Shown here: positions 6,895 through 15,028 of the stretch, piece by piece
Layout of the letters: each line of letters begins with the position of its first letter
Position numbering within the stretch: the stretch's first letter is position 1
Source of the DNA: Glaciecola punicea ACAM 611
Lineage (GTDB): Bacteria > Pseudomonadota > Gammaproteobacteria > Enterobacterales > Alteromonadaceae
Assembly: GCF_000252165.1 (NCBI RefSeq)
Contig: NZ_BAET01000006.1
Location: forward strand, 1 to 64,000
DNA: 64,000 bases
Direction of reading: 5' to 3'
Made by a program: the position numbers and the translations under genes
Notes under the pieces: generated by a model
What the model was told of the DNA's origin: nothing
The model's input: the letters and a program-made list of their open reading frames with translations, nothing else
The model's database searches: none

Positions 6895-9171
6895 ATGATA
6901 TTAATGAAAAGAACTACCCTGGCGATCCTAATCAATGCAAGCTTATTTTCTGCAGTAGCAGGCACTTCATTTGCTTCTTTAGCAAAACAACAAGAAGAAA
7001 CAGACAACAAAAGTAAGCAACTCGAAGTGATTCAAATTACCGCACGTAAACGCGTAGAGAACGCGCAAGAAGTACCTATAGCGGTAACGGCGCTGCAAGG
7101 CGATGCGCTAAACGCGTATAACTCAGCAGGAATGGATATTCGCTTCATGAATGCAAAAATTCCCAGCCTAAGCATTGAGTCTTCATTCGGCCGTGCGTTC
7201 CCGCGTTTTTATATTCGCGGTTTAGGCAATTCCGATTTCGATTTAAATGCCTCGCAGCCCGTTTCATTAGTAATTGACGATGTGGTGCAAGAAAATGCCA
7301 TTCTGAAAGGCTTCCCCGTATTTGATGTGGCACGTGTAGAGGTGTTGCGCGGTCCACAGGGCACACTGTTTGGTCGTAATACTCCCGCCGGCCTAGTTAA
7401 ATTTGATACGGTTAAGCCGAGCCAAGAATTTGAAGGCTATGCGTCGGTATCGTATGGCAGCCGCGGCGCTATTGATATGGAAGGCGCGGTAGGCGGGGCC
7501 TTAAGCGATAACATTTCGACTCGTGTGTCGTTGCTATGGCAAGATAAAGACCCTTACATTGACAATCGTGCGCCAGGTTTGGAAGCTAAAGACCAACTAG
7601 GCGGTTACACCGAGCAAGCCGCACGTATTCAATTTTTGTATGAGGGCAACGATTTCACCGGTTTATTGAACTACCACACGCGTGACTTAGACGGTACCCC
7701 TATTGTATTTCGTGCTAATGCGATTAAAGCCGGCAGCAACGACTTAGTTGATGGCTATGAGCACGATGTTATGTTTCAAGATGGTGCTGCTAGGGCTTCT
7801 ATTGAAGGACAGTCGCAGGGCGCAAGTCTAAAACTTGAGTGGGAGTTTGAGAGTTACACTGTTACCTCAATCTCTGCTTGGGAAAGTGCCGAAATACTCG
7901 CTCATGGGGACGTTGATGGTGGCTATGGTGCGTCTTTTTTACCTGACTTTATGGGCCCAGGTTTTATTCCCTTCTCATCTGAAACTGCCGATGGTATTCC
8001 TGATCAAGATCAATTAACCCAAGAGCTACGCTTGTTAAGTAATTTTGATGATGCCTTGAACTATCAAGTGGGCGTATTCTACTTTGATGAAAAGCTTACC
8101 ATTGAAAACTTTAGCTACGACTCATTATCAAGCCCTGCTGGACAATTAAATGGCTATGCAATTCAGCATCAAGATACCACCGCGTGGGCAGTATTTGGCG
8201 CAGTTGACTATACCTTAACCGATGCCTTAAAAGTAACTGCCGGCCTACGTTATTCTGACGATGAAAAGGATTTTTCAGCTGATCGCGAAATAAGTCCATT
8301 TGGCGCCCCGCCATTACGAATTCAGCGCAGTGTTAGCGACAATCACGTAAGTTGGGATTTATCGGCCACCTATAAAGTCAATGGAAATGTAAACTGGTAT
8401 AGCCGTGTTGCGAATAGCTTTCGGGCGCCAAGCTTACAAGGACGCATTGTATTTGGCGATGAAGTCACGGTTGCCGATACCGAAACCGTCACGTCTTTCG
8501 AAACGGGTATAAAATCAGACGTACTCAATGGCCAAGGTCGGGTAAACGTGAGTATCTTTTACTACACAATGGACGATCAGCAGTTAACCGCCGTGGGTGG
8601 TAACGATAACTCGAACCGCTTACTGAATGCTGATAAAACCATCGGTTATGGTTTTGAGGTAGATTCTGAGTGGGTATTAACTGACGAACTTAACGCTACA
8701 TTTAATATAAGCTATAACAACACTGAGCTTGATGATAGTAGCTTAGCCGTTGCCGTTTGCGCGCAGTGTACAGTAACTAATCCAACCACTTTGGTAGATG
8801 GTCAAACATTTGCTTTGCTCGATGGTAACAGCTTACCTCATGCGCCTGAATGGATCTCTAACGCCACCTTGCGCTACAGCAAAGCGCTAGGCGAAGGTAA
8901 CTTTTTTGCTTATGGTGATATTTCATACCGCAGTGAAATTAACCTGTTCCTTTATGAATCGATAGAGTTTGAAGGTAAAGCATTGCTTGAGAGCGGCTTA
9001 CGTGCCGGTTATTTATGGGCTCAAGGCGATAAAGAATATGAAGTATCGGCCTTTGTACGTAACTTATTTGACGAGCAACAAGCCATTGGTGCGGTTGACT
9101 TTAATAACAATACCGCGCTTGTTAATGAAGAGCGCTACGTGGGAGCCGAGTTTAAAGTAAGGTTCTTTTAA
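6895..9171 (+). CDS. TonB-dependent outer membrane receptor
   Basis: About 758 residues from the ATG at 6895; a second ATG at 6904 is equally possible. Upstream frame lies in a terminator. The sequence MKRTTLAILINASLFSAVAGTSFAS is a signal peptide. A TonB-box-like stretch (EVIQITARKR) leads into the plug domain (EVPIAVTALQG, then VEVLRGPQGTLFGRNTPAG). A beta-barrel with many aromatic/alternating strands follows and ends in Phe (EFKVRFF). Such receptors import large or scarce solutes with TonB energy. Position between the two phosphorylase copies suggests uptake of nucleosides or related compounds, an inference. Confidence 0.85.
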   Translation: MILMKRTTLAILINASLFSAVAGTSFASLAKQQEETDNKSKQLEVIQITARKRVENAQEVPIAVTALQGDALNAYNSAGMDIRFMNAKIPSLSIESSFGRAFPRFYIRGLGNSDFDLNASQPVSLVIDDVVQENAILKGFPVFDVARVEVLRGPQGTLFGRNTPAGLVKFDTVKPSQEFEGYASVSYGSRGAIDMEGAVGGALSDNISTRVSLLWQDKDPYIDNRAPGLEAKDQLGGYTEQAARIQFLYEGNDFTGLLNYHTRDLDGTPIVFRANAIKAGSNDLVDGYEHDVMFQDGAARASIEGQSQGASLKLEWEFESYTVTSISAWESAEILAHGDVDGGYGASFLPDFMGPGFIPFSSETADGIPDQDQLTQELRLLSNFDDALNYQVGVFYFDEKLTIENFSYDSLSSPAGQLNGYAIQHQDTTAWAVFGAVDYTLTDALKVTAGLRYSDDEKDFSADREISPFGAPPLRIQRSVSDNHVSWDLSATYKVNGNVNWYSRVANSFRAPSLQGRIVFGDEVTVADTETVTSFETGIKSDVLNGQGRVNVSIFYYTMDDQQLTAVGGNDNSNRLLNADKTIGYGFEVDSEWVLTDELNATFNISYNNTELDDSSLAVAVCAQCTVTNPTTLVDGQTFALLDGNSLPHAPEWISNATLRYSKALGEGNFFAYGDISYRSEINLFLYESIEFEGKALLESGLRAGYLWAQGDKEYEVSAFVRNLFDEQQAIGAVDFNNNTALVNEERYVGAEFKVRFF

Positions 9172-9272
9172 TAAGATGATGTAAAGCTAGTATTGCTTTA
9201 GAAAACAAAAACCTCTTTTGCGCAAGCTTTTTCTGTAACAGCTTTTTGGGAACAGTAATGATTGCTTAAGAC

Positions 9273-9482
9273 TTAAAAGATCTTTTGCAGTTGAATTATT
9301 TTACCTTCACTAAATGCAGCGTTAGCGAATGATCGGGTATCCTGTGTGTTTAACATGACTGAGGAGCTTTGCAGATAATACGTAACCTGCTGGCCATTTT
9401 CAGTGACTTGCTGCCATAGCTGCCATATTTCAGAGGGATTGCTTGCACAACAGAAAAATGGGGTATTTTCAGGCTTATCACA
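9273..9482 (-). pseudogene. Coding remnant, C-terminal fragment of an unidentified protein
   Basis: On the minus strand about 69 codons stay open without a start, from a stop just upstream of 9482 to TAA at 9273. The text is protein-like (PFFCCASNPSEIWQLWQQV, then SFANAAFSEGKIIQLQKIF). I do not recognise the family. Lack of a start codon and its location in a gene-poor gap support a remnant. Confidence 0.3.
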
Positions 9483-9509
9483 TTAGTTTTCATTTATATT
9501 GACCACATC

Positions 9510-9542
9510 GGCAGCCTTATTCTAACTCCAAATAAGGCTGCC
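9510..9542. terminator. Perfect 12-bp inverted repeat, probable terminator
   Basis: GGCAGCCTTATT (9510-9521) and AATAAGGCTGCC (9531-9542) enclose a 9-nt loop. There is no T tract on either side, though the AT-rich stem end is like some bidirectional terminators. It lies just past the stop of the minus-strand remnant at 9558, which is the most likely gene it served. Confidence 0.4.
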
Positions 9543-9557
9543 AAACTGCTCGCTTAA

Positions 9558-9674
9558 CTATTCTTCTTCATCAACAATATCATCGTTATTACGATCTAAC
9601 TAAGAAACGTTTTGGATCGTACCGTTTGGCATAAATCTACAGTTTTTTTCTTGCGCCGAGAATTTTCCTATTAA
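9558..9674 (-). pseudogene. C-terminal remnant with an internal stop
   Basis: Reading leftward from 9674 the frame gives LIGKFSAQEKNCRFMPNGTI, then QNVS, a TAG, and LDRNNDDIVDEEE before TAG at 9558. The internal TAG (9600-9602) looks like a CAG mutated to stop. The acidic DRNNDD segment resembles a metal-binding tail. The frame meets the duplicated repeat exactly at 9675, so the gene was probably cut by the duplication event. Confidence 0.35.
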
Positions 9675-10196
9675 GCGAAGAACATCATATTAAATGCTCA
9701 CGCAGCTCCTAATTCACTTGCTAAAGACCTAGCAATATGAAGCTTATCCTCACATAGTGAGAAGTAAACAAGTAAATTTTCTATTGCATAAGTAAAAGAA
9801 TATGCTAGTGTATTTCAAATGTTCATCTATTTTACATTTGTAACGCATGAAAAAAGAGCAATTAGCAAAAATCAATGAGGCCCAAGCGTATATTCAGGCG
9901 CGCACCAATATTAAGCCCATGTGCGGTTTAATTCTTGGCTCAGGCCTTGGCGAATTAGCCGACGCTTTAGACGACTTTTTTTACATCGAATATAAAGATA
10001 TCCCCCATTTCCCAGTATCAAGTGCGCCAAGCCACAAAGGGCGTTTATGCTTTGGCTACTTATCGGGTGTGCCGCTGGTGTTAATGCAAGGACGCGTGCA
10101 TACCTACGAAGGCTATACGCCGCAAGACGTTGCGTTTCCTGTTTATGTTATGAAACAGTTAGGTATTAAAAATCTTGTGCTAACAAACGCCGCAGG
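9675..10196 (+). repeat. Right (functional) copy of the ~522-bp direct repeat
   Basis: Counterpart of 6101-6622. Here it contains the promoter and first 350 bp of the intact phosphorylase gene. Confidence 0.8.
9784..9835 (+). promoter_or_regulatory. Phosphorylase operon promoter with candidate operator at +1
   Basis: TTGCAT (9784-9789), a 16-bp spacer and TAGTGT (9806-9811) are followed directly by ATGTTCATCTATTTTAC (9819-9835). The 17-mer would cover the transcription start, a position typical of repressor sites. The leader is short and has no clear Shine-Dalgarno sequence before the ATG at 9847. The motif recurs, inverted, before the second TonB receptor, so the SorC regulator at 21068 is the leading candidate to bind it. 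Confidence 0.5.
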
Positions 10197-10701
10197 CGGC
10201 GTGAACAAAGGCTTTAAAGTCGGAGATATTATGGTCATAAAAGACCATGTTAATATGCCCGGAATGACAGGTCTCGACCCAACAAGGGGCAGTCATAACG
10301 CAGACTTTGGCTCTCGATTTACCTCCCTAAATAATTGCTACGATGCAGAGCTAAGACAGCTTATTAAGGCGGTTGCAGTTAAAATAAAAATGCCACTTCA
10401 CGAGGGCGTATATTCTTACTTAGTGGGTCCGAGCTTTGAAACACCGGCAGAAATACGCTTTTTAAATCTATTGGGCGTAGATGCAACGGGGATGTCGACT
10501 GTTCCAGAAGTGATTGCAGCGCGAAATGCGGGGATTAAAGTACTCGCTTTGAGCTCTATTACAAATATGGCTGTGCACAATGTTGAAGACACTCATATTA
10601 CCAGCGAAGAAGAGGTTTGGGAAAACGTGGTTGCCATTGTTCCTAAGCTTAAAAAACTGATAGAAACATTGTTGGGGAGATTAAGTCATGAAAAAGGATG
10701 A
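9847..10701 (+). CDS. Purine nucleoside phosphorylase, 6-oxopurine type (candidate methylthioinosine phosphorylase)
   Basis: 284 residues of the trimeric PNP/MTAP family. Phosphate-site GSG is at 31-33 and HTYEGY at 85-90; TNAAGG is at 113-118. GPSFETPAE (194-202) carries Glu202, MST (216-218) follows, and SSITN ends in Asn240. The Glu/Asn pair recognises 6-oxopurines, so inosine, guanosine or methylthioinosine are expected rather than adenosine or MTA. This fits the adjacent deaminase, whose start it overlaps by 14 bp. Pseudomonas aeruginosa has a known deaminase plus methylthioinosine phosphorylase route. Products would be hypoxanthine and (methylthio)ribose-1-phosphate. Confidence 0.85.
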   Translation: MKKEQLAKINEAQAYIQARTNIKPMCGLILGSGLGELADALDDFFYIEYKDIPHFPVSSAPSHKGRLCFGYLSGVPLVLMQGRVHTYEGYTPQDVAFPVYVMKQLGIKNLVLTNAAGGVNKGFKVGDIMVIKDHVNMPGMTGLDPTRGSHNADFGSRFTSLNNCYDAELRQLIKAVAVKIKMPLHEGVYSYLVGPSFETPAEIRFLNLLGVDATGMSTVPEVIAARNAGIKVLALSSITNMAVHNVEDTHITSEEEVWENVVAIVPKLKKLIETLLGRLSHEKG

Positions 10702-12040
10702 GCGCTTAGATTGTGATCTGATTATTTGCGGTTCGCATGTGGTCACAATGAACAACGAAGAGCAGGTGCTTGAAGACGCCGCTGTTGTGGTAAAACAAGG
10801 CAAAATCGTAGAAATTGGCACTAAAAACACGATCATCAATAAATATAAACCTAAAGAACTCCTTGACGTAGCTGAATCTATTGTAATGCCTGGACTTATT
10901 AATACTCATACTCATGTTGCCATGACCTTGTTTAGAGGACTTGCCGATGACACTGATCTAGGGTCATTTCTGGACAAGGTATGGGCGGCTGAAACCCATT
11001 ATATTACCCCCGAGAGCGTTGCCGTGGGCGCAAACCTTGGCTTTGCTGAGATGTTATTGGCAGGCGTGACCTGCTGCGCCGATATGTATTGGTTTCCTGA
11101 ATCCACCGCGCAATGTGCCAAACAGATTGGCATAAGGCTATTTGCAGGTGAAGTATTCGTCGATTTCCTCGGTGCCGATCATATTAGTCAATGGGACACA
11201 CGTATAGAGCGTGCTGAAAACTTTATAGCAACATATAAGAATGATGATTTAGTAACGCCCATTTTATGTCCTCACGCCACCTATACCGTGAGCGAAGAAC
11301 ATTTAGCGGCACTCGCGGCACTGGCAAAAAAGCATGATGTGGCCGTGCATATTCACGCCAGCGAAGCTGAATTTGAGATGGATACCGTAAAAAAAATCAC
11401 CGGTAAAACGCCGATTCAAGTATTAGAATCCGCTGGATTGCTAAATGAAAAAACGTGGATAGCCCATGGCGTACACGTTTCAAAAGAAGATCGCGACACG
11501 CTTTTAATGCGCAATACAAAAGTTGCCCATTGCCCCGCTTCGAACATGAAATTAGCGTCAGGTACAGCGCCGGTATGCGACTATTTGAACGAGTCGATAA
11601 CTGTTAGTTTAGGTACCGACGGTCCTTCTTCAAGTAACGATCTAAACCCATGGATGGCAATGCGTTTAGCTAGCCTGTTACAAAAAAACAGCAATAACGA
11701 CGCGCTTGCTTTGCCTGCTAAAGAAGTCGTTAAAATGGCTACGCGATACGGTGCCAACACACTTTCGGTGTCTGATAAAATTGGCCAGTTAGCTCCAGGA
11801 ATGCTAGCCGACATTATTGTTGTACAATGCAATAAACCACATGCTCAGCCAATCTACGATGTCTATTCACACCTCGTTTATAGTGCACGACCAGACGATG
11901 TACATTCAGTGGTGGTGAACGGCAAAGTAGTGGTTAACAATAGAAGGTTAGTCAATTTAAACCTACATGAAGTTTCGAAAAAAATGCACGAAATTAAAAC
12001 AGCTATTTATTCAAACATTTCAACACCCGCACAAGGTTAA
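10688..12040 (+). CDS. Amidohydrolase, MTA/S-adenosylhomocysteine deaminase type
   Basis: 450 residues of the amidohydrolase superfamily. The metal motif HTH is at 74-76 (PGLINTHTH), followed by VHIHASE with the third His, IAHGVH with the fourth, and the catalytic Asp in SLGTDGPSSSND. Gene order and length fit enzymes that convert 5'-methylthioadenosine, S-adenosylhomocysteine or adenosine to the inosine form with release of ammonia. It overlaps the phosphorylase by 14 bp and precedes mtnA by 2 bp, which favours MTA as the physiological substrate. Confidence 0.82.
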   Translation: MKKDERLDCDLIICGSHVVTMNNEEQVLEDAAVVVKQGKIVEIGTKNTIINKYKPKELLDVAESIVMPGLINTHTHVAMTLFRGLADDTDLGSFLDKVWAAETHYITPESVAVGANLGFAEMLLAGVTCCADMYWFPESTAQCAKQIGIRLFAGEVFVDFLGADHISQWDTRIERAENFIATYKNDDLVTPILCPHATYTVSEEHLAALAALAKKHDVAVHIHASEAEFEMDTVKKITGKTPIQVLESAGLLNEKTWIAHGVHVSKEDRDTLLMRNTKVAHCPASNMKLASGTAPVCDYLNESITVSLGTDGPSSSNDLNPWMAMRLASLLQKNSNNDALALPAKEVVKMATRYGANTLSVSDKIGQLAPGMLADIIVVQCNKPHAQPIYDVYSHLVYSARPDDVHSVVVNGKVVVNNRRLVNLNLHEVSKKMHEIKTAIYSNISTPAQG

Positions 12041-12042
12041 GC

Positions 12043-13095
12043 ATGAAAAATTATACAAGTATTGAATGGATTGATGCTAACAAGACTCTGCGCCTGCTTG
12101 ATCAGTCGGTACTACCGGCAAAAGTGGTTTATAACGATTATACAAGTGCTGGCGACATTGCAACTGCCATAAAAAATATGGTGGTAAGAGGTGCTCCCTT
12201 AATAGGCGTGACTGCGGCTTATGGCTTAGTTGTTGAATCGTTTAGAGTGAAGGCCGCTGATATAAGCGAGCTTGCTGATCTCATTGAAAAAGCGGATGTC
12301 CTGCTGCGGGCCACACGACCTACTGCGGTGAATTTATTTTGGGCATTAGATGAAATGAAACGCCTTGCGCCGGTATCGAAATTTGAGACGCAAACACAGT
12401 ACAAGGCAGGCTTATTATCGGCGGCGCAGCAGTTGGCCGAGCAAGACATTCAAATAAACAAAAAAATTGCTCAGCACGCGATGCAGCTTATGCCTAAGAA
12501 TGCAGTGACCTTTATACATCATTGCAATACTGGCTCGCTGGCCACGGTTGACTACGGAACGGCGCTGGGCGTTATCAGAATGGCCCATGAACAAGGCCTA
12601 GCAACCACTGTATTTGTTGACGAAACGCGGCCGCGCTTGCAGGGTGCTAAATTAACTTCATGGGAGCTTAAACAGCTTGGCATAAAGCACTATTTAATCG
12701 TGGATGGCGCTTCGTCTAGCGTTATGTCAAACAACAAAGTTGACTTATGTATTGTTGGCTGCGACCGCGTTGCCGCAAACGGTGACGTTGCGAACAAGAT
12801 TGGCACCTGTAACTTAGCCATTGTGGCGAAAGCGCATAAGGTGCCTTTTTTTGTAGCGGCTCCTTTATCGACTATCGATCTGAATACTTTGTGTCGCAGC
12901 GATATTGAAATAGAACAAAGAGACGGCGACGAAGTCACCAATATTGATGGCGCTCAAATTGCGCCTGAAGGGGTCTTAGTATACAACCCCGCTTTTGATG
13001 TAACGCCGGCTGAATACATTAGCGCCATTATTACTGAAAAAGGCATCGTGTATCCCCCGTTCCAAGAAAATCTACAAAAATTGAAGGAAGCGTAA
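12043..13095 (+). CDS. mtnA: S-methyl-5-thioribose-1-phosphate isomerase
   Basis: 350 residues, the usual MtnA length. The substrate-binding RGAP motif is at 49-52, the catalytic Cys161 lies in HHCNTGSLA, and Asp241 lies in GCDRVAANGD; these match the known Cys/Asp pair of Bacillus MtnA. It converts methylthioribose-1-phosphate to methylthioribulose-1-phosphate. It sits 2 bp from genes on either side, in the middle of the operon. A broader role with ribose-1-phosphate or 5-deoxyribose-1-phosphate cannot be excluded. Confidence 0.9.
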   Translation: MKNYTSIEWIDANKTLRLLDQSVLPAKVVYNDYTSAGDIATAIKNMVVRGAPLIGVTAAYGLVVESFRVKAADISELADLIEKADVLLRATRPTAVNLFWALDEMKRLAPVSKFETQTQYKAGLLSAAQQLAEQDIQINKKIAQHAMQLMPKNAVTFIHHCNTGSLATVDYGTALGVIRMAHEQGLATTVFVDETRPRLQGAKLTSWELKQLGIKHYLIVDGASSSVMSNNKVDLCIVGCDRVAANGDVANKIGTCNLAIVAKAHKVPFFVAAPLSTIDLNTLCRSDIEIEQRDGDEVTNIDGAQIAPEGVLVYNPAFDVTPAEYISAIITEKGIVYPPFQENLQKLKEA

Positions 13096-13097
13096 AT

Positions 13098-14021
13098 ATG
13101 GCTAAGCAAGAGTTAAACTGGCTAGAGGATGCAAAATCGGTTGCTGCCAAAATTAGGCTGCGCGGGTTTGATTATGTAATGCAAAATAACGGCGGTTACT
13201 TAAGCCAAATTTGTTCATCGGCAGAAATATTTGCTTATCTTTACTGCAAGGGCATGAATTTAGGACCGTCAATAGCGCCCATGGTCCCCGACCCATTTGA
13301 CTGCGTGCCATCGCAAGGCAAACCGTATTATTCAGGCTCTGATTATAACGGCGAAAAACTGCCTCACTTAGACCGATTTATTTTTTCTCCTGCCCACTAC
13401 GCCTTAGTATTATATGTGGCGCTTATTGAAGCAAAAAGAATGGCACCTGAAGGGCTCAACGACTTCAACAAAGACGGCAGTACGGTCGAGCTTATTAGCG
13501 CTGAACATAGTCCCGGCGCCGAAATAACCTCGGGCTCATTAGCGCAAGCCCTGAGTGTTGCTGGCGGCATCGCGATTGGTCGCAGAATAAAACAAGAAAC
13601 CGGCAACACATGGGTCATGATGTCTGATGGTGAGTTTCAAGAGGGTCAAACGTGGGAGGCGGTGCAAACGCTGGCGCACTACAAGCTTGATTCAATTAAA
13701 GTCATTGTAGACGTAAATGGACAACAATGTGATGGCCCCATAGAAAGTGTGATGTCACTTAGATCATTGCAAAACAAGCTTAATGCCTTTGGTGCCCATG
13801 CCGAGGAAGTAGACGGACACGACATGGAAGCCTTTGATAGACTCGCCAACATGGATACGCAAGGAAAACCCCTGTTTATTTTGGCTATTACCGATCCAAC
13901 CCGCGGCGTCAGTCTTTTGAATACAAAGCGCCCCACTCTGCATTATTTACGTTTTTCGTCTGAAAACGAGAAATTTTCTTTTCAACAAGCTTACGACAAG
14001 ATGCTCAAGGAGCCACAGTAA
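13098..14021 (+). CDS. Split transketolase, N-terminal (ThDP-binding) subunit
   Basis: 307 residues corresponding to the first domain of transketolase. His100 lies in SPAHYAL, GSLAQALSVAGG (146-157) matches the GSLGQG region, and the thiamine diphosphate motif is DGE (177-179) through Asn207 (VDVNGQQ). It pairs with the next gene, which begins on the last base of this stop codon. Split transketolases occur in several sugar-catabolic clusters. This one lies between mtnA and a RuBisCO-like gene, pointing to a methylthio- or deoxy-pentulose phosphate substrate, which is an inference. Confidence 0.85.
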   Translation: MAKQELNWLEDAKSVAAKIRLRGFDYVMQNNGGYLSQICSSAEIFAYLYCKGMNLGPSIAPMVPDPFDCVPSQGKPYYSGSDYNGEKLPHLDRFIFSPAHYALVLYVALIEAKRMAPEGLNDFNKDGSTVELISAEHSPGAEITSGSLAQALSVAGGIAIGRRIKQETGNTWVMMSDGEFQEGQTWEAVQTLAHYKLDSIKVIVDVNGQQCDGPIESVMSLRSLQNKLNAFGAHAEEVDGHDMEAFDRLANMDTQGKPLFILAITDPTRGVSLLNTKRPTLHYLRFSSENEKFSFQQAYDKMLKEPQ

Positions 14022-15028
14022 TGAACTTAGTATCTCGACCACATGTGCAAAATTTCATTGATTGGTGTAAAGATAAACCTGAAGTGCTTGTCCTGACTGC
14101 AGACTTATCGAATTCGTGTGAAGTTGGCAAATGGAGAGAAACCTACCCAGAGCGATTTTTTCCGATGGGCATGGCTGAACAAAACATGATGGGCATGGCC
14201 GCTGGTCTTGCCCGAGAAGGCTTCACGCCTTTCATTCATACCTTTGCGGTATTTATTTATCGCCGTCCTTATGATCAACTTGCTATGTCAATTGCTTATC
14301 CAAATTTGAAAGTTAGGATGATGGCGTTTCTGCCGGGTATTGTCACGCCAGGCGGGGTTACGCACCAAGCGATAGAAGACGTTGCGATTATGCGGGCTAC
14401 CCCAAATATGACAATCTTTGATACGGGGGATGCAACCGAGGTTGAATCCGTATTAGATATAGCGCAAGCCGTTGACGGCCCTGTATACGTGCGTTTGTTA
14501 CGAGGTGACATGCCAAGACTTTTCCCTAAAGATGAGCCTATGCAGTTTAACAAAGCACGGGTGCTAAGCACCGGCGACGATATTACTGTGTTGACTTCAA
14601 GTATCATTACTGAAGAGGCGCTTAGGGCGGTAAACGTACTTAAAAGCAAAGGCGTTTCAGTTAATCATTTACATATATCAACCTTAAAACCGTTTACAGA
14701 TCCACTCGTTGTGGAAGCAATAAATCGCGCAAAATATGGCGTGATTACCATGGAAAATCACAGCATTGTGGGTGGTTTGGGCTCTGCTGTAGCCGAAGTA
14801 ATAGCCGATAACGCCATCCATAGACCTTTGCTAAGGCTCGGACTCAAAGATACTTACGCACACGGTGCGTCTAAAAACTTCCTCATGGAAGAATATGAAT
14901 TAGATGCTATTGCTCTAGTGCGCGGCGTTGAAAAACTTCTCAAGCGCAATTTATCGATTGAAAAGTCAGATTTAGAACAGGCGAGAATAGATGATATGAA
15001 CGCCAGTTCAAAGGTTGAAGCGCTATGA
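14021..15028 (+). CDS. Split transketolase, C-terminal (pyrimidine-binding) subunit
   Basis: 335 residues with the transketolase middle and C-terminal domains. The catalytic Glu53 that activates thiamine diphosphate lies in GMAEQNMMGMAAGLA, and TPGGVTHQAIEDVAIMRATP is the substrate/phosphate-side motif. It overlaps the first subunit by 1 bp and the RuBisCO-like gene by 4 bp (ATGA), indicating translational coupling of all three. It has the length and motifs of the second half of DXS/transketolase-type proteins. The acceptor and donor sugars are unknown. Confidence 0.85.
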   Translation: MNLVSRPHVQNFIDWCKDKPEVLVLTADLSNSCEVGKWRETYPERFFPMGMAEQNMMGMAAGLAREGFTPFIHTFAVFIYRRPYDQLAMSIAYPNLKVRMMAFLPGIVTPGGVTHQAIEDVAIMRATPNMTIFDTGDATEVESVLDIAQAVDGPVYVRLLRGDMPRLFPKDEPMQFNKARVLSTGDDITVLTSSIITEEALRAVNVLKSKGVSVNHLHISTLKPFTDPLVVEAINRAKYGVITMENHSIVGGLGSAVAEVIADNAIHRPLLRLGLKDTYAHGASKNFLMEEYELDAIALVRGVEKLLKRNLSIEKSDLEQARIDDMNASSKVEAL

